Shown here one piece after another: positions 1 through 6,505 of a stretch of 64,000 nucleotides of DNA. A program made the position numbers and the translations under genes. The notes beneath the pieces are model-generated. The model did not search any database. It was not told the DNA's origin and saw only the letters and a list, made by a program, of their open reading frames with translations. The DNA comes from an uncultured Nocardioides sp. Its GTDB lineage: Bacteria > Actinomycetota > Actinomycetes > Propionibacteriales > Nocardioidaceae. The number at the start of each line of letters is the position of its first letter. Position 1 is the first letter of the stretch. The stretch spans positions 1,152,294 to 1,216,293 of the forward strand of contig NZ_CANKZF010000002.1 in assembly GCF_947488515.1 (NCBI RefSeq), given 5' to 3'.

Positions 1-261
1 GCCGCGGTCCGTGCACGCGGGTGGACGAGAGCTGCGGCGGTGTTCCTATTCCTCGCCTCTCCTTTGGTGATGGGCTTCAGCTACGCAATCGGACCGTTCG
101 ACGCCAACCCTTGGTACGAGGCGTACAGCGGTGACCTGACCGCCCTTGCCGGCCTGTGCCTGCTGGTAGCAGCCGGCCGCCCTCTGCGAGCCGTTCAGCC
201 GACAACGGACTTGCTTGTGTTCGCCCGTTCTGATGAGCCCACCGACACGGCGGTGTCGTAG
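1..261 (+). CDS. C-terminal end of a membrane protein (5' truncated by window edge)
   Basis: The reading frame is open from the first base and gives about 86 residues ending in a TGA-free run to TAG at 259-261. Two hydrophobic stretches are visible, one around 'AVFLFLASPLVMGFSYAIG' and one around 'LTALAGLCLLVAAG', which suggests the last two membrane segments of an integral membrane protein, followed by a short hydrophilic tail. The start lies outside the window. It converges on the minus-strand gene at 312-569 with a copy of the dispersed repeat between them. I do not recognise the family, so no function is proposed. Confidence 0.55.
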   Translation, partial: AAVRARGWTRAAAVFLFLASPLVMGFSYAIGPFDANPWYEAYSGDLTALAGLCLLVAAGRPLRAVQPTTDLLVFARSDEPTDTAVS

Positions 262-271
262 GAGTTCCCCG

Positions 272-314
272 GGCGGCGGACCGATGCACTCGTCGCGGCG
301 CATCCGGACGTTCA
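272..314 (-). repeat. Dispersed cassette-associated repeat, copy 1
   Basis: On the plus strand this copy reads GGCGGCGGAC, then GATGCACTC, then GTCGCGGCGCATCCGGACG and TTCA. It is one of the fullest copies. The last three bases (TCA) are the reverse complement of the stop codon of the minus-strand gene 312-569, so the repeat supplies the stop of that gene. Confidence 0.7.
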
Positions 315-569
315 CTTGATGAAGATGCGCTCGATCTGCTGACCGGTCGCTGCATCGAATTGGACGTGCCAGCCCGACCAAGAGGTCGCGGTCACGGTCG
401 TGCCGTCTACGGATACGGCGGTCCAAGCGTCTTTGTCACCCTCGGGTGGAATCGCCCGCCACGCGATGCTTTCGTCGGGCCGTCGACACGTGATGCTGGC
501 CGAGTAGCCATCGTCGGTGGGGCTCAGATCGAGCCGTCCGTGGTCGTCGGGAAGCTCGACGCTGGGCAC
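312..569 (-). CDS. Small hypothetical protein
   Basis: An 85-residue product starting at a GTG, with an upstream in-frame stop twelve bases away, so it cannot be much longer. The composition is that of a soluble globular protein with regular beta-strand-like patterning (for example 'WTAVSVDGTTVTATSWSGW'); no signal peptide, membrane segment or cysteine pair is seen. I do not recognise the family. The stop codon lies inside repeat copy 1, as in the genes at 822-1211 and 2973-3554. About 250 bases upstream are gene-free up to repeat copy 2. The single-gene layout with its own 3' repeat suggests a cassette-like unit. Confidence 0.6.
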   Translation of the reverse strand: MPSVELPDDHGRLDLSPTDDGYSASITCRRPDESIAWRAIPPEGDKDAWTAVSVDGTTVTATSWSGWHVQFDAATGQQIERIFIK

Positions 570-790
570 ACGGACACGATCTCAGACAGCGAAGGCACCC
601 GGAAGATACCTGCACGCATCTCGGGATGTCCGAAGATTCGAGCCGCGCCGTCAGGCGGCGGAAAGACGCAGGTCGCCGATGGGTCGATGGGGCGTGCTCG
701 CCGCGCTCGCACCCGTGGGCGTGAGCGTGTCTCGCCCTAAGGAAAGACGCCGACGAGCACGCAACTTGGAGGTACCCAATCGGCAGTTGT

Positions 791-824
791 TGCACGCACT
801 CATCGCGGCATGTCCGGGCGTTCA
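791..824 (-). repeat. Dispersed cassette-associated repeat, copy 2
   Basis: Plus-strand sequence TGCACGCACTCATCGCGG, then CATGTCCGGGCGTTCA. It matches copies 1 and 3 through the ACGCACTC and CGCGGC...TCCGG blocks. The final TCA is the complement of the stop codon of gene 822-1211. Confidence 0.65.
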
Positions 825-1211
825 GAGGTCGTCGGCAGACCAGTCAGCGAGTCGGCTGATGACGTTGCCTTCTCTGTCGGTGACGACCCATTCCCCGCCG
901 GGCTCTGGAGTGAAGTCGTCGGGCGGCAGATCCCTGGTGGCGGAGGCGATCAACTCGACGCCTGAGTCGCACACGAGGTACGGCGTGTCGGCGGGGAGAG
1001 CGAGTAACCGCCTTCTGAGGCGGTCAGGCGACTCAATCCCGATGACCTCGGCAAGTTCGTCCCAGTCGTTTGGGCTCATGACGATCTCAACGGTGCGACT
1101 CGTGCCTGAATCGTCCACGTAGGAGACCTCGATGCCCCCGGGCCCCTCCCGCGGGGACGCCCACGTCGTCAGCGACGCCAGTAGTCGGTCCCATGCGGGC
1201 ACGTAGTTCAT
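822..1211 (-). CDS. Hypothetical protein
   Basis: A 129-residue soluble acidic protein from ATG at 1211. The sequence has no signal peptide and no membrane span; it alternates beta-like stretches ('GGIEVSYVDDSGTSRTVEIV') with an amphipathic helix ('DWDELAEVIGI'), and ends in 'GEWVVTDREGNVISRLADW'. I do not recognise a named family. The ATG overlaps, as ATGA, the stop of the longest reading of the upstream GNAT frame, so translation could be coupled if that reading is used. Its own stop is provided by repeat copy 2. Confidence 0.65.
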   Translation of the reverse strand: MNYVPAWDRLLASLTTWASPREGPGGIEVSYVDDSGTSRTVEIVMSPNDWDELAEVIGIESPDRLRRRLLALPADTPYLVCDSGVELIASATRDLPPDDFTPEPGGEWVVTDREGNVISRLADWSADDL

Positions 1212-1963
1212 GTCCTCAGCATCTCAAGCCGAACCGAGTCACATGTGCTCTTGCCCCAGCAGGTGCAAGGCGGACATCCCAACATCGGCACATTCGGTCG
1301 TCGCAACGGCGCCAACAGGCGGCGGACTGACGCACTCAACGCGGCAGATCCGGTCGTTCGGGACCCATCAGAGGAGGGGGCACCGGCTTGAGCCCGCGCT
1401 CGCCAATGTGGCGCAGGACTGTCTTGTGCGGACGACCGAACGCCCTCGGCGTAGGTGCCATCGCCCATCCGGTAGTCGGTGTAGGTGTCCGTCGGCATGA
1501 AGCCGATCCTGTGCAGCAACGCTCGCGAGGAGCGGTTCTCCGCCGCTACGCACGCGCGCACCGCGAGAAGTCCGAGGTCTGCTGCGAAGGCCGCATCGAC
1601 CAGAGACCTAACTGCGCCCGTCATCCACCCACGACCACGAGCCATAGGGTGCGACCAGTACGCCACGTTGACCGACGTGCCGTCGTAGTCGGACAGGCTC
1701 ACCTTGCCCTGCAACTCATCTTGGCTGTCCACGACGGCCCAAGCCCAGTAGGGATCAGAGGTCTCGGCAGAGACCCCCACCGCTCGGAGGCTCTGGTACG
1801 CCTCGACCTCCGTGTAGGGATCAGGAACGCCGTGCATCCAGTGGCGGGTGACCGGGTCGTTCAACGCCTCGGCGAATCGGGCTGCATCCCGAACATGGAG
1901 AGGTCGCAGCGCCACCTCGCCGCCTGCCGACACCTGGATGCCTGCCATGAGGTCGGCACTCAT
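1208..1963 (-). CDS. GNAT-family N-acetyltransferase (RimJ/RimL-like) with unusual C-terminal read-through
   Basis: Predicted acetyl-CoA-dependent N-acyltransferase. From ATG 1963 the first ~165 residues form a standard GNAT fold: 'VALRPLHVRDAARFAEAL' at the start, 'WSHPMARGRGWMTGAVRSLV' as the acetyl-CoA loop (R/Q-x-x-G-x-G/A type), and 'AENRSSRALLHRIGF' as the conserved C-terminal block. After 'MGDGTYAEG' the frame stops resembling the family and continues for about 80 residues straight through repeat copy 3 to a TGA that overlaps the next gene as ATGA. Other minus frames stop at 1368 and 1336, so the natural gene may have ended there and been frameshifted. The acetyltransferase call is solid; the 3' end is uncertain. 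An upstream ATG at 2011 is possible but would add non-conserved residues. Confidence 0.7.
   Translation of the reverse strand: MSADLMAGIQVSAGGEVALRPLHVRDAARFAEALNDPVTRHWMHGVPDPYTEVEAYQSLRAVGVSAETSDPYWAWAVVDSQDELQGKVSLSDYDGTSVNVAYWSHPMARGRGWMTGAVRSLVDAAFAADLGLLAVRACVAAENRSSRALLHRIGFMPTDTYTDYRMGDGTYAEGVRSSAQDSPAPHWRARAQAGAPSSDGSRTTGSAALSASVRRLLAPLRRPNVPMLGCPPCTCWGKSTCDSVRLEMLRT
1318..1359 (-). repeat. Dispersed cassette-associated repeat, copy 3
   Basis: Plus-strand blocks GGCGGCGGAC, GACGCACTC, then AACGCGGCAGATCCGG and TCGTTC. This is the fullest copy together with those at 272 and 9568. It lies at the 3' end of the GNAT gene. Confidence 0.7.
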
Positions 1964-2059
1964 GATCAACGCCCCTGCCTTGGTGTCACCACTGATGGAC
2001 CAACCATGCACTAGCCGCAGGACACGTCACGCACTGACCACGGGCTCCGCGCTGTGTGA

Positions 2060-2085
2060 CACGCACATCGGCAGATCCGCGCACT
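2060..2085 (-). repeat. Dispersed cassette-associated repeat, copy 4
   Basis: Core ACGCACATCGGCAGATCCG on the plus strand, about 35 bases beyond the stop of the DUF4259 gene. The outer GGCGGCGGAC block is not obvious here. Confidence 0.55.
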
Positions 2086-2118
2086 CTCAACCGCCGGCGA
2101 CTTCCTACTCACCGATCG

Positions 2119-2871
2119 CTACGAGGACTCCGCCGTCGATGCCGCGTCCACCTGGCCGCCGAGCTCCGACCACTTGACGACGGTGCCTGACTCCCACTGT
2201 CGTGTCGGAGTGCGTCGGTCCGTCACAACGGACAGCACTCGCAGGTCGCTGGGATCGCTGGGCTCCCCGATCAGGGTGAACCCCCAGGCCTCGTCGTCGC
2301 GCATCCGCGTCGGGTCGAGGGTCGCGGGCAGTCGGTGAGCCTTATGCAGTTGGCGCTCCTGACCGTTCCACTCGACAACCACCACGTGCGGATACCGCCC
2401 GCCTCGATCTTCCGTCACTCCAGTGACACGTAGAAGGACGCTGCGCTCGCCGCCGGGCAGCGGCACGACCACGTGCTGCCCCAGCTCAAGACGCGTTTCG
2501 ACCTTCGTTCGGGGGCGCAGGCGCTTGGCGGGCGACGGCGGACTCTCTAGCGTGCTCTTGAGCTTGGCGAGGGCCGCAGCCCGCCGACGGCGGTCCTTCG
2601 CAGCCCATCGCTCCATCTCCACGGGGTCGTCGATGATGTCCATTGCACGTTCCAAGACGTGCTCCCCGACATGCCCGACCTTGTGCTGAGTCGCAGCCAG
2701 CGCCAGCCAGAAGTCGTTGGCGTCCACCCCCAACCGCTCCACCCCGTGCTCTTCGCGCAGACGGGTTGTGGCTTCATCCGCGGTGAAGCCTGCCGCCATC
2801 AGGTCGCGGAAGTCCTCCCGCACGTCGTCGGCGGCGTCGTTGCTGAAGATGCCTACTCCCCACGCTCCCAT
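2119..2871 (-). CDS. DUF4259 domain-containing protein
   Basis: A 250-residue cytoplasmic protein. I take the ATG at 2871 because the protein then starts 'MGAWGVGIFSNDAADDV', the hallmark N-terminus of DUF4259 proteins; the ATG five codons upstream would precede the conserved start. The DUF4259 region covers about residues 1-95 and includes the helical 'EMERWAAKDRRRRAAALAKL' segment; the remaining ~150 residues look like a beta-rich domain ('VVVPLPGGERSVLLRVTGVTEDRGG') that I cannot name. The role of the family is unknown to me. Standing alone on the minus strand with repeat copy 4 just downstream, it fits the cassette-like layout of this region. Confidence 0.8.
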   Translation of the reverse strand: MGAWGVGIFSNDAADDVREDFRDLMAAGFTADEATTRLREEHGVERLGVDANDFWLALAATQHKVGHVGEHVLERAMDIIDDPVEMERWAAKDRRRRAAALAKLKSTLESPPSPAKRLRPRTKVETRLELGQHVVVPLPGGERSVLLRVTGVTEDRGGRYPHVVVVEWNGQERQLHKAHRLPATLDPTRMRDDEAWGFTLIGEPSDPSDLRVLSVVTDRRTPTRQWESGTVVKWSELGGQVDAASTAESS

Positions 2872-2940
2872 GTTCGTATCCTGCAACAGAGACGACTGCT
2901 CGGCGCCGGACTAGGTGTACGACTCGCGCTCATCGGCACC

Positions 2941-2975
2941 AGCGGACGCACGAGTCGCGGCAGATCCGGACGTCA
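2941..2975 (-). repeat. Dispersed cassette-associated repeat, copy 5
   Basis: Plus strand AGCGGACGCACGAG, then TCGCGGCAGATCCGGACG and TCA. The TCA is the complement of the stop codon of gene 2973-3554, the third case in which the stop is part of the repeat. Confidence 0.7.
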
Positions 2976-3554
2976 GGAGTGTCCGAGTGCAGCAACTCGC
3001 AGTTGTCCCGTGAGGGTCCAGTACACGTCAAGGTCGCTGACGGCGAGGTTCTCGACTCCGTCGACCCCGCCCAGGAACAGGGGCACGTTGTAGCCCACGC
3101 ATTGGTCGAACTGGATGGCCGCGGGATGTGCCTCCAGCCACTGATCGAAGAAGGTGGCCGCGAGCGCAGCGTCGGCGTACTCAGTGAGTTCGGAGTCATG
3201 GAACTGGGAGAACGCCGTCGGAATCTCCAGCGCCTCGCCCGCGCCGACGTCGAACAACAGGACTTCCGGGTCGTCGGGCTGGCCTCTCGTCGGGTCCAGT
3301 GAGAACTGCCTCCCCAGCCAGTCCATGCCGAAGCATGCGATCCGGCCCTCGAAGTCTGGGTATGCGTCGGCCACGAGGCGATCGGCGGCGGCCGCGCTGT
3401 GAGCCGTGTGCAGACGGTAGAGGCCACGTCCCAAAGTTGCTCCAGCGACGTGCCCCAACGCAGCACGGACCCCTTCGGGAGGTGTCCCCGAGTCGGCCGG
3501 GCCGGACACGCGCGACTGCGGAATGGAGGTCAGGAGGCGCTCAAACACCGTCAC
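2973..3554 (-). CDS. T6SS immunity protein Tdi1-like (DUF1851 domain) protein
   Basis: A 193-residue protein from ATG 3554. It carries the conserved signature of the DUF1851/Tdi1 C-terminal family: 'GLYRLH' near residue 45, 'CFGMDWLGRQFSLD' near 75, 'VLLFDVGAGEALEIP' near 100, 'FHDSELTEYADAAL' near 118, and 'CVGYNVPLFLGGVDGVENL' near 150. In Agrobacterium, Tdi1 neutralises a type VI DNase effector; many family members in bacteria without a T6SS have no assigned partner, and here no toxin gene is adjacent. It is a single-gene unit ending inside repeat copy 5. The family call is strong and an actual immunity role is inference. Confidence 0.8.
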   Translation of the reverse strand: MTVFERLLTSIPQSRVSGPADSGTPPEGVRAALGHVAGATLGRGLYRLHTAHSAAAADRLVADAYPDFEGRIACFGMDWLGRQFSLDPTRGQPDDPEVLLFDVGAGEALEIPTAFSQFHDSELTEYADAALAATFFDQWLEAHPAAIQFDQCVGYNVPLFLGGVDGVENLAVSDLDVYWTLTGQLRVAALGHS

Positions 3555-3603
3555 AACCTAGATCGTTCGGCGGGCATCATCCGGCAGCACGGTTCATCCG
3601 GAT

Positions 3604-3678
3604 CTCGGCAGATCCGTGCACTGATCGCGGCAGATCCGGGCGAGCGTAGCCGCCCTCAACGCGGCAGATGAGTGCGCC
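3604..3678 (-). repeat. Cluster of three dispersed-repeat cores (copies 6a-6c)
   Basis: Three cores lie head to tail in the same orientation: CTCGGCAGATCCGTGCACTG, then ATCGCGGCAGATCCGGG, then CTCAACGCGGCAGATGAG. Nothing coding lies between them, so they could mark units that lost their gene. The cluster sits just 3' of the DUF1707 gene. Confidence 0.65.
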
Positions 3679-3686
3679 TAACGGCG

Positions 3687-4118
3687 CTAGTCTGGACGCC
3701 GGGACAGTACGAGGTGCGTCACGTACCCCACCCCGGCCGCCGTGAAGCCTGCAACGAACTGGCGTTCCTCGCTGTAGTTCACGGTCGAGGCCACCAAGAC
3801 CCCACCAACGACAAGCGAGAACGGCGCTGCCGCCCACCGTGCCATGCGGCCTGCCCGGACTTTCGGGTCCAACGACCACCAGTCCTCGGCGACGACGACG
3901 GGTGTGCGTGCGGATGTCGGGTGAGGAAGGTCCAGCAGAAGGGCCGACAAGTCGGCGTCAGTGATGGCCGCCAACGCCAGACGCTGCCGCCGGTCCAGTT
4001 CATCCACGGAGAGACGACCACGGGCATGATGCTCGTTCAGCGCGTCTACGCATGCGTCGCGTTCTTGATCGCCGATTCGGACCTTGATCTGTCCACCCGT
4101 GGACGCGAGAGTCTCCAT
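3687..4118 (-). CDS. DUF1707 domain membrane protein
   Basis: A 143-residue protein. I choose ATG 4118, since the longer frame back to 4436 is low-complexity and unlike the family. Residues 10-60 are a textbook DUF1707 motif ('IRIGDQERD'-type start seen here as 'KVRIGDQERDACVDALNEH' and then 'GRLSVDELDRR'), a short regulatory domain common at the N-termini of actinobacterial membrane proteins. The C-terminal half has two membrane segments ('AAAPFSLVVGGVLVAS' and 'FVAGFTAAGVGYVTHLVL'). The stop lies next to the triple repeat cluster. The function of the family is not established. Confidence 0.8.
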   Translation of the reverse strand: METLASTGGQIKVRIGDQERDACVDALNEHHARGRLSVDELDRRQRLALAAITDADLSALLLDLPHPTSARTPVVVAEDWWSLDPKVRAGRMARWAAAPFSLVVGGVLVASTVNYSEERQFVAGFTAAGVGYVTHLVLSRRPD

Positions 4119-4888
4119 CGACAGATGCTGACACAAGGTGTCAGGACTTGTGCCGCACCGGAGGGCATGTTGGTGTCCGGACATCGGCAGATCCGGGTGG
4201 CCGGGCTTACTGCGGCACCGGTTGCAAGATGCCCAAGGCTTAGACACCGGGCAGAGGTTTGCCGCAGATTGCGTTTCCGACCGCGCCGGGGAGAGACCCG
4301 CGCTGTGTGGCTCGCTACGGTCCGAGCACCCCACGAGTGCGCGCCTCCGTCCCTTCCCCCTGGGACGGGGGCGGGCCTTGAGTCTCAGCAGCGGTAGTCG
4401 TCGGAAGGGCCACCCCGCCAGGTCGCTGCCCAGCACCTACCTAACCTTCCTGGTGCCCGCCCCTGCCGCGCCCCCCAAACGGCCGGTTGGGCGCCCAGAT
4501 TGGTCGTCCACGTCAGCGCGACGAACCCGGTTGCAGCGAGCTGAACGCTCGCGTGGTCGGGCGAGCTGAGACCAGCGCCTCGGCGCCGAATGGGACCACG
4601 AGTCCGAGACCGGGGCACCTGCTCATGCTCGAGACCCGCAGCACTCGCGGGACGCGATCCGCGCCCCCTCTTCTTGATTGGTGAAGCTGTGGCGATCGGC
4701 GCCGCGCCACGCCGCGCTCTTCGCGCGCCAGGCGGGGCGGCACACCTGGCGGCGAGATGGCCCCATTCGCGCTGCGCGACGCAGGCGGCAGCGGCCTGAG
4801 AACGACGGCCGGTGGTCTGACCGCAAACGATCCTTGGGCTGCCCGGCAGGGCAGTGTCCGGCCAGCCCCACCGCCGACTCGCAATGCC
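4119..4888. other. Gene-free stretch with one repeat copy
   Basis: No frame here has convincing coding character; the overlapping frames are short and rich in Arg, Pro and Ser. The only recognisable element is the repeat copy at 4181. The stretch separates the DUF1707 gene from the stressosome operon and could be decayed cassette DNA. Confidence 0.5.
4181..4197 (-). repeat. Dispersed cassette-associated repeat, copy 7 (core only)
   Basis: Core ACATCGGCAGATCCGGG on the plus strand, with no gene immediately on its upstream (minus-strand) side. Confidence 0.5.
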
Positions 4889-5215
4889 CTAGGTCAGCGG
4901 AGGCCTCTGTCGTACGTCCATGAAGCCGCGCTGGGCGACCTCGAATGACGCAATCAGGTCGATGAGGATGGTCGCCGCGGCCTGGTTCAGGTCCTTGATC
5001 TCGTCGAGGTCGCGTACGGTGCCGAGCACCTTGAGGAACAGGTCGTTGTGGACGCGAACGACGTCGAGCAGGCCCACCGATTCCTCCATCGCGCGTCGTC
5101 CGAGCTCGTAGGCCGCTTGCAGCCCGGACTCGTCGCGCTGGGACAGGTGGCGCAGGAGGAGGGGGGCGTAGTCGAGACGGAAGCGCTCGAGCGGGTCCGT
5201 CACGTCCCCAGCCAT
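4889..5215 (-). CDS. Stand-alone RsbU N-terminal domain protein
   Basis: A 108-residue all-helical protein that matches the N-terminal RsbU domain (the part that binds RsbT), with 'FRLDYAPLLLRHLSQRDESGL', the central 'EESVGLLDVVRVHNDLFL' and the ending 'ASFEVAQRGFMDV'. In Bacillus this domain is followed by a PP2C phosphatase; here the gene stops after the docking domain, so no catalytic part exists. It is the last gene of the stressosome operon and overlaps the RsbS gene by 16 bases. I infer that it docks the RsbT domain of the sigma fusion encoded by the first gene, acting as an adaptor or competitor rather than a phosphatase. Confidence 0.75.
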   Translation of the reverse strand: MAGDVTDPLERFRLDYAPLLLRHLSQRDESGLQAAYELGRRAMEESVGLLDVVRVHNDLFLKVLGTVRDLDEIKDLNQAAATILIDLIASFEVAQRGFMDVRQRPPLT

Positions 5216-5580
5216 TCCAGGCCCTCCTCGAGGTCGAGCGCGGTCTGTGTCAGCGGTATGCGCACGCCCAGGCGCACCAGCGTCATGGCGACGTCCGGCG
5301 CGATGCCGACGATGACGGTGCGGGCACCGCGCAACTGCGCCATGTAGGCGAGGTCGGCGAGCGTGCGGGCGGCGAAGGAGTCGAGGACGTCCAGAGCCGC
5401 CACGTCGATCAGGATGCCGCGTGAACGGTCGCGTCCGACGCGCTCGAGGAGGTCACGTTGCAGCCGTTCGAGCTGCTGGTCGTCGAGGGCAGCGTGGATC
5501 GAAACGATTAGGTTCGGCCCCTGCGACAGGATCGAAGCAGGCAGCGGAACGTGAGGGGCGGTGGGGACGTCAGTCGGCAT
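5200..5580 (-). CDS. rsbS: RsbS-like STAS-domain scaffold protein
   Basis: A 126-residue single STAS domain. ATG 5580 lies inside the end of the RsbR gene (overlap of 11 bases), which implies translational coupling. The motif 'LIDVAALDVLDSFAARTL' contains the serine that corresponds to Ser59 of Bacillus RsbS, the residue phosphorylated by RsbT; it is followed by 'GARTVIVGIAPDVAMTLV', the typical second half. RsbS forms the stressosome core with RsbR and holds RsbT until stress. Longer starts upstream would add an Arg/Ser-rich stretch unlike the family. The family assignment is firm. Confidence 0.88.
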   Translation of the reverse strand: MPTDVPTAPHVPLPASILSQGPNLIVSIHAALDDQQLERLQRDLLERVGRDRSRGILIDVAALDVLDSFAARTLADLAYMAQLRGARTVIVGIAPDVAMTLVRLGVRIPLTQTALDLEEGLEWLGT

Positions 5581-6505
5581 CCGGCACCTTCGAGACCCGG
5601 AACCCGAGCTGTCGTTCCGCCTCCTCGATCCCGCCCTGGAGGTCGCCGACGGTGTGCATCTTGCTGAGGTCGACACCGATGGTGACGAGCGTCTGGGCGA
5701 TCTCCGAGGACAGCCCCGTGATGATGACGTCCGCCCCCATGAGCCGGGAGGCCGTCACCGTGTCGACGAGGGAGTTGGCCACGCTCTCGTCCATGTCCGG
5801 CACGCCCGTGACGTCGATGACCACGAGCTTCGCCCGGTGCGCCCGAATCCCGTGCAGCAGTTGCTCGGTGAGCTGCTGGGCCCGGGTCTGGTCGAGAACG
5901 CCGATGATGGGCAAGATCAGCAGTCGCTCGCGCACCTGCAGGACGGGCGTAGAGAGCTCCAGCAGGGCGTCCTGCTGGTCTCGAATGACCCGTTCCCGCT
6001 GCTCGACGAAGCTGACCGCCACCGTGTTGGCGATGCGGTTGGCCGCCGGCTCGTAGGCGTCGAGCACCCGGTTCAGCAGCTCGAAGTCGTCGCGGTACTT
6101 CTCGAAGAGCGAGCGGGCCAGTACGTCGCGCAGCAGGAGGACGATCCCGATGACCTCGTGGGTCTCGACGCCGCGCGGGATGATGCGCTCGGAGAGATCG
6201 CGCGCGTAGTGCTGGAGCGCCTTGACGCTGCCGGTCTCCAGGACCTCGACGTAGTTGTCGTACACCGAGGTCGCCTCCGAGAAGACCTCCTGGTTCGTCA
6301 TCGACGAGAGCAGGTGGGCGTCGGTGATCCGTTCCGCCCACTGCTGCCGCAGTTGGGTGCGATTGTCGCGTAGGTGGGCGACCAACTCGGGCAGCAGCAG
6401 CTCGTCGCCGCGGTCGGGTTCGGCGCCGGTGGGGGTGCTGGTCTCGTCCGTCATGACGTCTTCGCCTCTCGTGAGCTTCTCGGTCTCAGGTGCTGGTCGG
6501 GTCAT
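5570..6505 (-). CDS. rsbR: RsbR-like stressosome sensor (globin-like domain + STAS)
   Basis: A 311-residue protein with an N-terminal helical RsbR-type sensor domain (about residues 35-165, 'LRQQWAERITDAHLLSSM') and a C-terminal STAS domain (about 190-300, 'LVVIDVTGVPDMDESVANSL', 'SSEIAQTLVTIGVDL'). It should co-assemble with RsbS. The Thr matching Thr205 of Bacillus RsbR is present ('IAQT'), but the position matching Thr171 ('VVDT' in Bacillus) reads 'MDES', that is, a glutamate. ATG 6505 overlaps the stop of the sigma-RsbT fusion as ATGA with a GGAG upstream; an ATG at 6454 with AGAGG is an alternative start that would drop only unconserved residues. Confidence 0.88.
   Translation of the reverse strand: MTRPAPETEKLTRGEDVMTDETSTPTGAEPDRGDELLLPELVAHLRDNRTQLRQQWAERITDAHLLSSMTNQEVFSEATSVYDNYVEVLETGSVKALQHYARDLSERIIPRGVETHEVIGIVLLLRDVLARSLFEKYRDDFELLNRVLDAYEPAANRIANTVAVSFVEQRERVIRDQQDALLELSTPVLQVRERLLILPIIGVLDQTRAQQLTEQLLHGIRAHRAKLVVIDVTGVPDMDESVANSLVDTVTASRLMGADVIITGLSSEIAQTLVTIGVDLSKMHTVGDLQGGIEEAERQLGFRVSKVPDAD

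Noticed and set aside
3604..3678. Possible CRISPR-like array
   Set aside because: Three short cores with uneven spacing and no unique spacers of constant length, and no cas genes nearby.
4513..4884. Minus-strand frame of 123 codons upstream of the DUF1707 gene
   Set aside because: Arg/Pro-rich low-complexity composition without ribosome site or recognisable motif.
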